A stretch of DNA of 64,000 nt from the NCBI GenBank assembly GCA_014323675.1, contig JACONN010000003.1, positions 558,001 through 622,000 of the forward strand, given 5' to 3'. The notes under the pieces are model-generated. The model did no database searches and was not told the origin of the DNA. It saw only the letters and a program-made list of their open reading frames with translations. A program made the translations under genes and the position numbers. Positions within the stretch are counted from its first letter, which is position 1; each line of letters starts with the position of its first letter. Shown here piece after piece: positions 10,995 to 22,441 of this stretch. This stretch comes from Hormoscilla sp. GM7CHS1pb. GTDB taxonomy: Bacteria > Cyanobacteriota > Cyanobacteriia > Cyanobacteriales > Desertifilaceae.

Positions 10995-11363
10995 ATGTTA
11001 GATATAATTTTTTATCCAGGGAACGGTCAACGACCACATTATGTAGAACTTTCTGAAGACTTTTATGAGTGGTTGGCTAAATCTGATTTTTCTAAAATAG
11101 GTGAATCCGTACAAAAGAAAATAATCATTGATGATGAAGAAGAAGAGGTGCCTATAGTCGATCTAGAACTGGAAAACAGACGGAGGTTCAGAAGTTTCTT
11201 CATAGAAGAGATTGTTGGGGAAAGCGATCGGATGTTAACTAAACTGGGTGAATCTCCTTCAAAAAATGAATATCAAGCTGCAACTTACAAGCTGAGGAAA
11301 CTGCAAGAGTTACGCAAGTGCCTAGAAAACCCAAAATATCGGTATCTTCAGCGAGTAGTTTGA
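10995..11363 (+). CDS. Hypothetical protein (122 residues)
   Basis: ATG 10995 after GGGAGAAAAAATC. Soluble and acidic in the centre (IDDEEEEVPIVDLELENRRR), with a charged helical second half (YKLRKLQELRKCLENPKYR). I do not recognise the family. It follows a group II intron and short reading frames that look like the remains of another small gene (GTVIGIVTAGGITKPAKDV at about 10860-10915). Confidence 0.5.
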   Translation: MLDIIFYPGNGQRPHYVELSEDFYEWLAKSDFSKIGESVQKKIIIDDEEEEVPIVDLELENRRRFRSFFIEEIVGESDRMLTKLGESPSKNEYQAATYKLRKLQELRKCLENPKYRYLQRVV

Positions 11364-11397
11364 TGGTGACAGGAGACAGGGAAATTAAGGCGATCGT

Positions 11398-11475
11398 CTT
11401 TCACAAAAGTTTACATGGGGAGATATCTCTTTCCTTGCTATAATCAGAATCAGGTCTCGCTATTGAACGGCATGA
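11398..11475 (+). promoter_or_regulatory. Duplicated upstream region, copy 2
   Basis: TTTCACAAAAGTTTACATGG, AGATATCTCTTTCCTTGC, TATAAT and CTCGCTATTGAACGG in the same order as at 9148-9235. TATAAT may serve as the -10 box for the DUF4160 gene 60 bases downstream. Confidence 0.45.
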
Positions 11476-11536
11476 TGGCAGGCGATACTGATCTAGGGTT
11501 ATCGAAATTGTCAAAACAAATTCAGGAGGTGAAATA

Positions 11537-11797
11537 ATGCCAGAAATAAGTCGTTTCTTTGGTGCAATTATCACCATGTATTACAACGACCATCCGCCTC
11601 CTCATTTCCATGTCCGCTATAACCAACAAAAAGCGATTGTTGACATTCAAAGCTTAGAAATTATCGCAGGTCAACTTTCGCCCAGACTCTATAAACTCGT
11701 CCAAGAATGGGCAACTATTTATCAAAGCGAATTGATGGAGAACTGGGAAATTGCTAGAAACAACGAACCTTTAAACAAAATCGAACCTTTGGAATAA
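11537..11797 (+). CDS. DUF4160 family protein
   Basis: 86 residues with the family pattern EISRFFGAIITMYYNDHPPP, then HFHVRY. Start ATG 11537 after CAGGAGGTGAAATA, a strong ribosome site. The downstream DUF2442 gene starts 4 bases after the stop. DUF4160-DUF2442 pairs are common in bacteria, and a toxin-antitoxin role has been suggested from their pairing. Nothing in the sequence shows an enzyme activity. Confidence 0.88.
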   Translation: MPEISRFFGAIITMYYNDHPPPHFHVRYNQQKAIVDIQSLEIIAGQLSPRLYKLVQEWATIYQSELMENWEIARNNEPLNKIEPLE

Positions 11798-11801
11798 ACC
11801 C

Positions 11802-12080
11802 ATGCTTAAAGACATTATCAAAGTTCAACCATTAGACAAATATAACCTCTGCCTTTCCTTTGAAGATGGAGTAGAAGGAATAGTAGATATCAGCCAATTA
11901 ATCGAATTTACAGGAGTCTTTGAACCATTAAAATTTAAAGCATATTTTGACGGAGTAAAAGTCAACCCAGAATGGGGAACAATTTATTGGGAAAATGGCG
12001 CGGACTTAGATCCAGACGTTCTTTATGCTGTCGTTACAGGTCAAGCTATTCCCAATTATCAATTAGGTAAAACGGGGTAA
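11802..12080 (+). CDS. DUF2442 family protein
   Basis: 92 residues. The family pattern is VQPLDKYNLCLSFEDGVEG, VDISQLIEFTGVFEPL, then the WGTIYWENGADLDPDVLY end that defines this group. It is in an operon with DUF4160 (4-base gap). The last 32 codons are duplicated at 13571-13675. Confidence 0.88.
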   Translation: MLKDIIKVQPLDKYNLCLSFEDGVEGIVDISQLIEFTGVFEPLKFKAYFDGVKVNPEWGTIYWENGADLDPDVLYAVVTGQAIPNYQLGKTG

Positions 12081-12303
12081 AGTTGTTCAAACCTTATCGC
12101 TTACCCACTAACCCGCCGTTCAAACCCCCGGCTAATAGCTAAAGTCGGTTAAAACCGGTTAAAACAGACTAGAAATATAACCCAAATTGCAACAAAATAA
12201 ACAATCCGAATAGACAGTATTTTTGCCGATTTTTTGCCAATATAAAGTTAATAAACCGGGTTTATGGGCATCTTTTTTGCCAAAAGTTGCTCTACCTTAT
12301 CCC

Positions 12304-13357
12304 TTATCCGCTAACCTGCTGAGATAGATTTTTCGCAAACTCCTTAATCACAGGTTGCAGGATAAAGCGCGATGCTTCCGACTCTGTTACTTTCTCAACT
12401 AAACAACGTCTCTTCAAAGACTGTACTGCTTTCCACAACTCGGGCTGAGATAAGGGTAAGTTTCGCGGTTTTCGGGAAATATCTACCGCTACATCTTTAC
12501 TCCCTAACCAAATTAGCACCTGTTTCTCTGAGGCGGACAACCTTTGATAATACTCCTGCAATACTCGTTCTAGATCTCCTAAAAATACTGTGGGACAAGA
12601 TAATAATTGAGTGACGCTACCGTTAAATAATTCTTGGATAGTAGAAGCAACTATATTTAACCAGGATGGGTTGCCGCTGTAAAGGTCGATTAGTTCTGAG
12701 AAACTCAATTAAGTTTGTTGTCAGGGAGTTGAGGGTGGCAAATTGACCGTGACTGCGCCAGATCACCCGATCGAAGTTGTCTTTGATTTGTTCGACCAGT
12801 TCTCTGGCGAGGGTGGTTTTACCGATACCGGATAATCCGCAAATGGTGACGATGCGGCTATTTTCTCCGAGGATCCATTGTTTGAGGGTCGAACGTTCCT
12901 CCGTGCGGTTGCTTCTTCGATCGCATTCCGGTGCTGAGGTAAGATCGTGGCGTTTTTCCGGTTTAAGGTTGTCTGGGGTGGTAGAGGGTGATCGGTTTTG
13001 TGCAGTTTCGCCAGAGTGCAGACTTTCCCCACAGAGATTAATGTTAGTCTGATTGTTACCCTGATTAAAATCCCTCTGTAAGAAGATATTTGAATTGGAG
13101 ATATGATACCGTTCCATTGCCGCACGAAAGTTTGATTTATTAACTTCCTCGCCTAATTCTGCTGATACCAGTTTAAATAAATTGCCAGCGACTCTCTTGA
13201 CGTTCGCTTCCGAACAGTAATGGCGTGAGGCAATTTCCCTGTATTTGGCATTATCCCAGATCCCGGTCAACACCTCTTGTTCCAGGGTATTCAAGTGTTT
13301 GCCCGTTTTGGCCACCACTAACTCATCTAGCCATTTCTGAACTTCTTGGACATCCAT
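12304..13357 (-). pseudogene. NB-ARC-type NTPase with N-terminal effector-like domain, internal deletion
   Basis: The N-terminal 100 residues (VQKWLDELVVAKTGKHLNTL, VLTGIWDNAKYREIA) match the DNA-binding/effector-like domain found before NB-ARC ATPases in cyanobacteria. A P-loop GLSGIGKTTLA follows at about residue 178, then VIWRS and TNLIEFL. Here the frame changes, and the sequence jumps directly to LIDLYSGNPSWLNIVASTIQ. About 100 residues carrying the Walker B and RNBS parts are missing. It then runs through a winged-helix-like stretch to a stop without the WD40 repeats such proteins often have. It looks like a deletion remnant of a STAND protein (signalling/defence class). Confidence 0.75.
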
Positions 13358-13570
13358 GTGCGATATAGATATTGGTTTTGGGTACCTTTTTCACTCTTTG
13401 GCAACTTTGACGACTAAATTTTACTTTATTATACTAATATGGGCTAGAAAAAGTTTTTCAAAGTCTATACTAAACGAGATTTTTTATTACTGTGAAATCC
13501 CAGATAACGTCGATCGTGAAAAAAAGAGCGTTAGTTGGTATCGTTTTGCATAATTGGAGGAAAAGCAAAA

Positions 13571-13675
13571 ATGGCAGATTATTGGGACAATGGCGCGGAC
13601 TTAGATCCAGACGTTCTTTATGCTGTCGTTACAGGTCAAGCTATTCCCAATTATCAATTAGGTAAAACTGGGTAA
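13571..13675 (+). pseudogene. Duplicated 3' fragment of the DUF2442 gene
   Basis: MADYWDNGADLDPDVLYAV then ends GKTG. Codons for YW(E/D)NGADLDPDV to the stop are almost identical to 11984-12080. The copy has its own ATG and a GGAGGAAAAGC upstream, so it could be translated to 34 residues. Duplication and insertion of the NB-ARC region between the copies is the simplest reading. Confidence 0.7.
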
Positions 13676-13727
13676 CCGAACCGACATATTTTTGCCGATT
13701 TTTTGCTAATTAAAAAGAAACCCTGTT

Positions 13728-13863
13728 GGGAGCATCTCACTTTTGCCTTTTAGCATTAAACTATGCTAATTGCGAATAGCGAATGGCGAATGGAGAATGG
13801 AGAATGGAAAATAGCCCAATTTTCCATTTTCAATTTTCAAGAAGCCAAACTGAGATGCACCCG
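13728..13863. repeat. MITE-like element with GGGTGCATC-type ends
   Basis: Left end GGGAGCATCTCACTTTTGCC, right end GCCAAACTGAGATGCACCC: inverted copies of the same ends as at 33-152. The interior is simple sequence (GAATGGAGAATGGAGAATGG) and A/T-rich. 136 bp. Confidence 0.55.
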
Positions 13864-14775
13864 CCACATCTGATGCTACCCTAGAGCGGCTGTCGAGTCT
13901 AGGCTTCACTTCGTTTCTCTCAGAGTACATCTTAGCTTTATGGTGGCGGTTGATTATGGAGACTGTGGAAATTCATGAATTTAGCACGGGAATACACGCG
14001 GAGAGGCATTCACGGCAAAGGCGACAGGAAAGACGGCAATAAGACAGGACTGAATCCGGGCATTCCCATCTCCAAGTCTTTGGCATCACGCCTGCTGGGA
14101 AGATGAGCATTTATTTTGCCGATTTATACTTTGCAAGGGATCGACTTACGCTTTAAGGTCTTGAATGTGTCATTGCGATTTTACGCCCTGCGGGCGGGGG
14201 GGCCCCAAACCGAGATTACCGAAACACCACACCCGAGTCCCCCTCAGCAATCTCCCCGACCAGGCATGAGATTGCTGAGGGGGGGTTCCGTACCCCCCCT
14301 CGCAATGACAAATAAGATGCAAAACCTACGAAGATCCTGCATTCATACAATACTCCGGACAATTTTTGACTCCCGAACGGCGTCTTCCGGTGTCTGGAGC
14401 GGCACGCTCCAGACACCGCGACAACAATGCAAGGGTTGCAGCCTAGCCCGCGCAGGCGGGCTTTGTTCCTGTAGCCGAGCGCTTTAGGGTTCGGGCGGGG
14501 AGGCCGAGTACCAACTGGTGCAAGACCACACCCCTGAAAACCTTATCACATAAGCGTTTCAGGAATTCAACTGCCCTGAGATTTACTCGCTCGATAAATA
14601 TAAAAATAATTTTGCCTATGTACTTATGCACCCTTATACCATTTTTTTAAAACTCTGAGAGACTTGACTCTGCACGGATGGGTGGAGGCTGGAGCCTCAG
14701 AATACCGTTACCAGGTAGAACCTGGTAACCAGAGGGGGCGTTTTTCTCTATCACAACTTTATTAAATTGGTATTA
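13864..14775. other. Gene-free repeat-rich stretch
   Basis: No supported gene. It holds a palindrome at 14379-14423 (GGCGTCTTCCGGTGTCTGG and GCTCCAGACACCGC) related to the leuB insert, a half-site CAATACTCCGGACAATTTTT at about 14347 like the ends of the nested MITE at 54462, the hairpin AGCCCGCGCAGGCGGGCTTT near 14447, and a REP-like end CAACTGGTGCAAGACCACAC near 14512. Confidence 0.5.
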
Positions 14776-14803
14776 AGTAGTTGTGCAAAATTATTTTTAT
14801 ATT

Positions 14804-14832
14804 TTGCCTAGGGGATAAAAACATGCTATAAT
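14804..14832 (+). promoter_or_regulatory. Promoter of the IS630 transposase
   Basis: TTGCCT (14804-14809), a 17-base spacer, TATAAT (14827-14832), 45 bases upstream of the transposase ATG. Confidence 0.5.
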
Positions 14833-14876
14833 TAAGGAAAAGTTCATTCAGACATTAGGTGAGGTGAAAATTAGCC

Positions 14877-15872
14877 ATGAGATTTATAAAGGGATTAAGC
14901 CATGAAACAATTAATCTACTTAAACGGATTTATGCACAAAGTAAATATTCTCACGTTAGAAGACGAGCACATTGCATTCTTCTCTCGCATGAAGGTTATC
15001 AAACCAAAGAATTGATGAACATATTTGACGTGTCTATTGTGACAATATATAATTGGTTTAATGCTTGGGAAGAGCTAAATTTAGTCTGATTATATGATAG
15101 AAAAGGACGTGGAAGGAAACCGAAATTTAATTCGGAACAAAAAGAGCAGATAGTGGCCTGGACTAAAGAATCTCCCAAAAAAATCGAATTGGTGAAAGAA
15201 AAAGCCAAAGAAAATTGGAACGTGTCAGTGAGTAAAGACACTATTAAAAGGATATTAAAAAATGAAAATATGTCGTGGCGACGGATCCGAAAACGGGTAG
15301 GAGGGGAGCCAGAACCCACGGAATATCAAGAAAAAAAGAAAGAATTAAAAAAGTTAAAAGAACAAGAAGATAGAGGCGAAATTGATTTAATATTTTTTGA
15401 CGAAACCGGTTTTTGTTTAAATGCATATGTCCCTTATGCATGGCAAGAACATGGAGAAGTTATTGAGGTAAAAAGTAAAAAAAGTAGAAGATTAAATGTC
15501 TTGGGATTTTTGAACCGCAAGAATGAACTAGATCCTTACTTATTTGAGTGTCAGATTAATAGTGAGGTAGTTATATCATGTATAGATGATTTTTGTTCAA
15601 CACTAAAGAAAAAAACCGTGTTGGTGATGGATAATGCTTCCACTCATACGAGTAATGCCGTGAAAAATAAACAAGAAGAATGGGAAAAAAAAGAGTTGAC
15701 AATTTTTTATTTGCCTACCTATTCTCCCCAGTTAAATATTATTGAAATTTTGTGGCGATTTATTAAATACTCATGGCGAAAGTGGGATGCACCCGAGTTG
15801 GAAAAGTTTAGTTAAAGCTGTGGAAGATGTGCTTCGAGATGTTGGAAAAAAATATAAAATTAATTTTACATA
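14877..15872 (+). pseudogene. IS630-family transposase with in-frame stop and C-terminal frameshift
   Basis: DDE transposase. An HTH at residues 20-65 (HCILLSHEGYQTKELMNIF, VSIVTIYNWFNAW) is followed by an in-frame TGA (about 15087) where the family has glycine before LYDRKGRGRKP. The catalytic residues are present: D in IFFDETGF, D in VLVMDNASTH, E in LNIIEILWRFIKY. The last 30 codons are out of frame after KWDAP. The other frame reads SWKSLVKAVEDVLRDVGKKY to the stop at 15872. It is inactive unless stop and shift are errors. Confidence 0.85.
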
Positions 15873-15969
15873 ACTACTTATTCTCCACCCGATCTGGCGC
15901 GATCGCCTCTGGTCTTCGGTGCCTTGCCTACTTCTTATCAATTCGCAATTTACAATTGGCAATTAACAA

Positions 15970-16887
15970 TTAAAGTGCTTGGGCCCGCAACCAGGCAACG
16001 GGCAAACTGAGTAACTTGCGGGGGGTAGAAACATAGGCTCTTTTACTGAAGACATCGTACCGGTTGCGTTCGATCGCATCTAAAATCTGCTGATAAAGCA
16101 TCAAAGCGGACCAGACTGGCCAGCGGGCGTCGTCAATGAGGAAATGCAGACCCCTTTCTGCTTGAGTGAAGAACTCGCGGGCCCGTTCAATTTGGAACTG
16201 CATGAACTGGCGCCAGCGATCGTCTACGACTCCATTAAATAAATCCTTCTCGGTATAATTAAACCGAGCTAAATCTGCTTCCGGCAGATAAATGCGGCCC
16301 CGGCGGGCATCCTCCCCCACATCTCGCAGGATATTTGTCAGCTGGTTGGCAATCCCGAGGGCGATCGCCTCTTTAGTAGGAATATAGGGTTTAGAGTTGC
16401 GCTGCCAGGGTGCCCCGTAGCCGGAAGTATCCACACCCATAACAGTGGTAGACATCAAGCCTACCGTACCCGCCACCCGATAGCAATACAAATATAACTC
16501 CTCAAAGGTCTCGTAACGACTCCGGTACAGGTCCATCCGCTGACCGGCAATCATATCCCGAAAGGGCTCAATCTCCAAGGGGAATTTTTCCAGGGTATCC
16601 ACCAAAGCTAGGTCGCAATCATCCCTTGCTTCCCCTGCAAAGACCGCTTCTAACTGTTTTTCCCATCCATCGAGGGTTTCGGGCGTCGTCATCACGGCAT
16701 CACTGCCATCTACCAGTTCATCCGTGCGCCGACACCAAGCGTAGATCGCCCAAATTGCCCGACGCTTCACTTCTGGCATCAATAACGTACCCAGATAAAA
16801 CGTCTTCGCGTACTTGGCCGTCATCTGACGACAGATTTCATAGGCTTCCTCTAGAGATACCAGCTTTCTCATGCCAGGTGAGTTCAT
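15970..16887 (-). CDS. crtB: 15-cis-phytoene synthase
   Basis: Condenses two geranylgeranyl diphosphates into phytoene, the first committed carotenoid step, at the membrane face. 305 residues. Substrate-Mg motifs: WCRRTDELVDG near residue 50 and LTNILRDVGEDARRGRIYLP near 190. Also TFYLGTLLMP and AIYAWCRR. It lies 95 bases downstream of phytoene desaturase in the same direction, the classic cyanobacterial crtP-crtB order, so co-transcription is likely. A REP-like motif (CAACTATTTTTGACCACACT) lies in the gap. Confidence 0.97.
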   Translation of the reverse strand: MNSPGMRKLVSLEEAYEICRQMTAKYAKTFYLGTLLMPEVKRRAIWAIYAWCRRTDELVDGSDAVMTTPETLDGWEKQLEAVFAGEARDDCDLALVDTLEKFPLEIEPFRDMIAGQRMDLYRSRYETFEELYLYCYRVAGTVGLMSTTVMGVDTSGYGAPWQRNSKPYIPTKEAIALGIANQLTNILRDVGEDARRGRIYLPEADLARFNYTEKDLFNGVVDDRWRQFMQFQIERAREFFTQAERGLHFLIDDARWPVWSALMLYQQILDAIERNRYDVFSKRAYVSTPRKLLSLPVAWLRAQAL

Positions 16888-16982
16888 TTACTGCTTCAGT
16901 TGCATTCGTAGGGTGGGCGCGGTGCCTGTCATTTGCTCTGGTGGCCAACAACAACCAACTATTTTTGACCACACTCCATCAG

Positions 16983-18973
<1,991 letters not shown>

Positions 18974-21836
18974 ATGATGTCAAATTCCACATCTGCTGAA
19001 AGTCCGCCCCTGTTACTGTTAATAGATGGTCATTCCTTAGCATTCCGTTCTTACTATGCTTTTGCCAAAAGTAGGGACGGCGGACTGAGAACGAGCACGG
19101 GAATTCCCACTAGCGTCTGCTTTGGGTTCCTGAATGGTATGCTGGAGACGATCGCATTTCACCAACCCCAGGCGATGGCGGTAGCATTCGATCGGGCGGA
19201 ACCAACATTCCGGCACCAGGCAGATGCTAATTATAAGGCAGGGCGGGGGGAAACGCCAGCAGATTTTATCCCAGATATGAAAAATCTCCAAGAACTGCTA
19301 CAGGCGTTAAATCTGCCCCTGGTAACCAGGGCGGGATATGAAGCAGATGATGTCTTGGCAACATTAGCGCAAGTGGGGAGTGCAGCGGGTTATCGGGTAA
19401 AGGTGCTGACGGGCGATCGGGATTTATTCGCTCTTGTTGACGAAGCCAAAAACATCACGGTATTATACATGAGTGGCGGTTACAATCAGCGATCTAGTAG
19501 CGCCACAGAGTTCGGAACAGAGGAAGTGATAGAGAAATTAGGCATTCCCCCCGCCCAGGTAGTTGACTATAAAGCCCTTTGCGGGGACAGTTCCGATAAC
19601 ATTCCCGGAGTCAGAGGGATAGGGGCCAAGACTGCGGTCAAGCTGCTGAAGGAATACGGCAGTCTCGACAATATATATGCTGCCTTAGAAAATATTAAAG
19701 GAGCCGTGAATAAAAAGCTAGCAGAGGGGAAAGAGGCCGCCTATCATTCGCAGTATATGGCCCAGTTGAGGTGGGACGTACCGATAGAAATTAGCCTAGA
19801 AGACTGCCAGTTGACAGGTTTTGACATGAGGCGGGTCGAACCGATACTGTTAAAATTAGAATTCAAGAAGTTTTTGGAGAAAATTGGGCAGCTACAAGAG
19901 AAGTTGGGCGGGACCGTAACGGAACTGAGAACGGAGGAAAGCCCTCGCGGCATCCAGCAGCAATTAGAGATCGATCTCCACAAAGACAAAGATGTAGGAC
20001 CGCCCATCATTGATAGCGAGGCTAAACTAACCGCATTGGTAAAGCAACTGCAAGGTTGCCGGGATGTACCGGTAGCATGGGACACGGAAACTACAGACTT
20101 AAAACCGCGAAACGCGCAGCTGGTAGGAATAGGTTGCTGCTGGGAACGGGTGCCGATGATGTTGCTTATATTCCCATTCATCACGCCACGGGGGATAATT
20201 TGGATATAGACATGGTTCGAGAAGCTTTGCGTCCCATTCTCGAAAGTGGAGATTATCCCAAAGTGTTCCAGAATGCAAAGTTCGATCGCCTAGTGCTAAG
20301 ATGTCAGGGAATAGAACTGCAAGGGGTACGGTTTGACACCATGTTAGCAAGTTACGTGCTAGATCCAGAGAAGCCCCATAACCTCAAAGACTTGTCAGAG
20401 AGAAACGATCTGGTACTGGAACTGAAAAGCTACTCCGAAGTAGTGCCAAAGGGGAAAACCATTGCGGAGGTAGATATCCCCACTGTAGCCTATTACTGTG
20501 GCCAGCAGGTGCAGGCAACCTTCCAATTGGTAGAGAAGTTGAGTGCTAAACTCCAGCAAGTACCAACTTTGCAGAAGCTGCTGCTAGAGGTAGAACAGCC
20601 TTTAGAACCAATTCTAGCAGCCCTGGAATATACCGGGATAAGGATTGACAGCTTCTACCTGGAGGAACTATCGCAACAGTTGCAAAAAGAGTTAGCAAAG
20701 ATTGAAGAACAAGCATATCGGGAAGCAGGAGATAAGTTCAACCTGGGTTCCCCAAGCAGGTGAGTCAGTTGCTGTTCGAGAAACTGGGTTTAGATAGCAA
20801 GAAATCCCGTAAAATTAAGACGGGTTATTCTACTGACGCCGCTACCCTGGAAAAACTGCAAGGGGATCACCCGGTTGTGGATCTGATTTGGCAATATCGC
20901 ACCCTAGACAAGTTAAAATCAACTTATGTGGATGCCTTACCCCAGTTGGTACGTGCAGATACCCAGCGGGTGCATACAGATTTCAATCAGACAGTAACGG
21001 GAACGGGACGACTTTCTTCTTCCAATCCTAATTTACAGAATATTCCCATTAGAACGGAATTTTCGCGGCAAATTAGAAAGGCGTTTTTACCAGAACAGGA
21101 CTGGTTGTTGGTATCGGCAGACTATTCCCAAATTGAGTTACGGATCTTGGCACATCTGAGTCAGGAACCGGTGTTAGTTGAGGCTTACCGGCAAAATGCA
21201 GATATTCATACAGTCACGGCGCGACTGCTATTTGAAAAGGAAACAGTAACGCCAGAGGAACGAGGTTTGGGTAAAACGATCAACTTTGGCGTGATTTACG
21301 GAATGGGCGCCCAAAAATTTGCCCGATCGGCGGGAGTGACCAGCGCGGAAGGAAAAAAATTTATTCAGCGGTTTTATCGACGCTATCCAGGGGTGTTTGC
21401 CTATTTAGAGAGAGTCAAGAAAGAGGCGATCGGGCGGGGATATGTAGAAACAATATTAGGGCGTCGTCGGTACTTTGAGTTTGAAAATCGAACCTTGCAG
21501 AAGATGAAAAGCAGTCATCCCGAAGAAATTGATTTAAACAAACTTCATCTAGGTTGGAAGGATGCCGGAATTTTGCGGGCCGCAGCGAATGCGCCCATTC
21601 AGGGTTCGAGTGCAGATATCATCAAAATCGCGATGGTGAAACTGGATGAAGTGTTACAAAAGTACCAGGGGCGATTACTATTGCAAGTGCATGATGAATT
21701 AGTATTTGAAGTTCCCCCAGAGGAGTGGGAAGTGTTACAATCTGAAATTAAGACCGCGATGGAATCTGCGGTGGAGTTAACCGTGCCGCTGGTGGTTGAT
21801 ATCCATGCAGGGGACAACTGGATGGATGCTAAGTAA
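18974..21836 (+). CDS. polA: DNA polymerase I, two one-base frameshifts
   Basis: Repair and Okazaki-fragment polymerase. The N-terminal 5'-3' exonuclease (residues 1-300) has LLLIDGHSLAFRSYYAF, YEADDVLATLA, LTGDRDLFALV and the helix-hairpin-helix GDSSDNIPGVRGIGAKTA. The middle 3'-5' exonuclease keeps the catalytic DTET. The polymerase domain has VSADYSQIELRILAHLS, GKTINFGVIYGMG and LLQVHDELVFEVP. Two breaks: G3 at 20142-20144 needs a fourth G (CCWGTGADDVAYIP is then continuous), and C4 at 20750-20753 needs a fifth C (FNLGSPKQVSQLLFEKLG). About 954 residues when repaired, typical for cyanobacteria. An essential-type gene, so the breaks are almost certainly sequence errors. Confidence 0.95.
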
Positions 21837-21838
21837 AA

Positions 21839-21937
21839 CAGTTCGTAGTAAGCACTAAAGTGCTTTCCGGGCAGTTCGTAGTAAGCACTTTAGTGCTTTC
21901 CGGGCAGTTCGTAGTAAGCACTTTAGTGCTTTCCAGG
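21839..21937. repeat. Three tandem copies of a ~37-bp repeat with internal palindrome
   Basis: Unit: CAGTTCGTAGTAAGCACTTT then AGTGCTTTCCGGG. Each has the inverted core AAGCACTTTAGTGCTT; the first copy has AAGCACTAAAGTGCTT. It directly follows the polA stop and may also terminate transcription. Confidence 0.7.
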
Positions 21938-22441
21938 CGCGAAAGCGCCTAGAACATTATTTAGGGCTTGCGCTCATAAAGCTATAAACTCCGGCAGAGC
22001 GAGGCTTCAAGCCTTTTTGAGGTTCAAAAAGTGCTCTCTTGTTGGCTATTGAGTCTGAAAATAGTTACTTTTTCTCCAAAATGCTCCCGAAAATTCAAAC
22101 AACCAGCCATCAGCCCAACCGTTCCCTATTCCCCATCCCGCGTCCCCGCGTCCCCGCGTCCCCGCGTCCTACCCCCACTCACAAACTTTTTCAGCAAGCC
22201 CTATTTTAGAAGGGGATGAAACAGTCCCATCCCCCAAACCCGTTAATCGGTCTTATTGGGGTGCATCCCAATTTGGCAATGAGCAAAAATACTTCATTGT
22301 TAAACTGTCACTAATAGACCCTTGGTCTGTCAAGGAAATGATGACGGATAAGAGAAGGGAAGGCTCGGAAGCGGTTATCTCCGTAAAATTCGTCAATTTT
22401 ATCTTGACAGACCACGAGATGATGAGAATGTCAAGATTGAC
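21938..22441. other. Intergenic; simple repeats and IS-edge sequence
   Basis: Contains CGCGTCCC in tandem (22139-22166), one GGGTGCATCCCAATTTGGC end (22259) like those of the 33-152 element, and an inverted pair CTTGGTCTGTCAAGG (about 22321) and TCTTGACAGACCACG (about 22401) just beyond the transposase stop. The pair may be a terminator or the transposon end. No gene. Confidence 0.45.

Larger units (their letters stand above)
14776..15878 (+). mobile_element. IS630-family insertion sequence, degenerate
   Basis: The ends are inverted: AAGTAGTTGTGCAAAATTA at the left (14775) and TAATTTTACATAACTACTT at the right (about 15860-15879). About 1.1 kb, containing one transposase gene. A promoter with TTGCCT, 17 bases and TATAAT lies at 14804-14832. 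Confidence 0.8.

Noticed and set aside
21839..21937. CRISPR array
   Set aside because: The repeats are contiguous, with no unique spacers and no cas genes nearby.
22259..22280. Left end of the ISKra4 element
   Set aside because: The GGGTGCATCCCA end has no inverted partner near the other side of the transposase.
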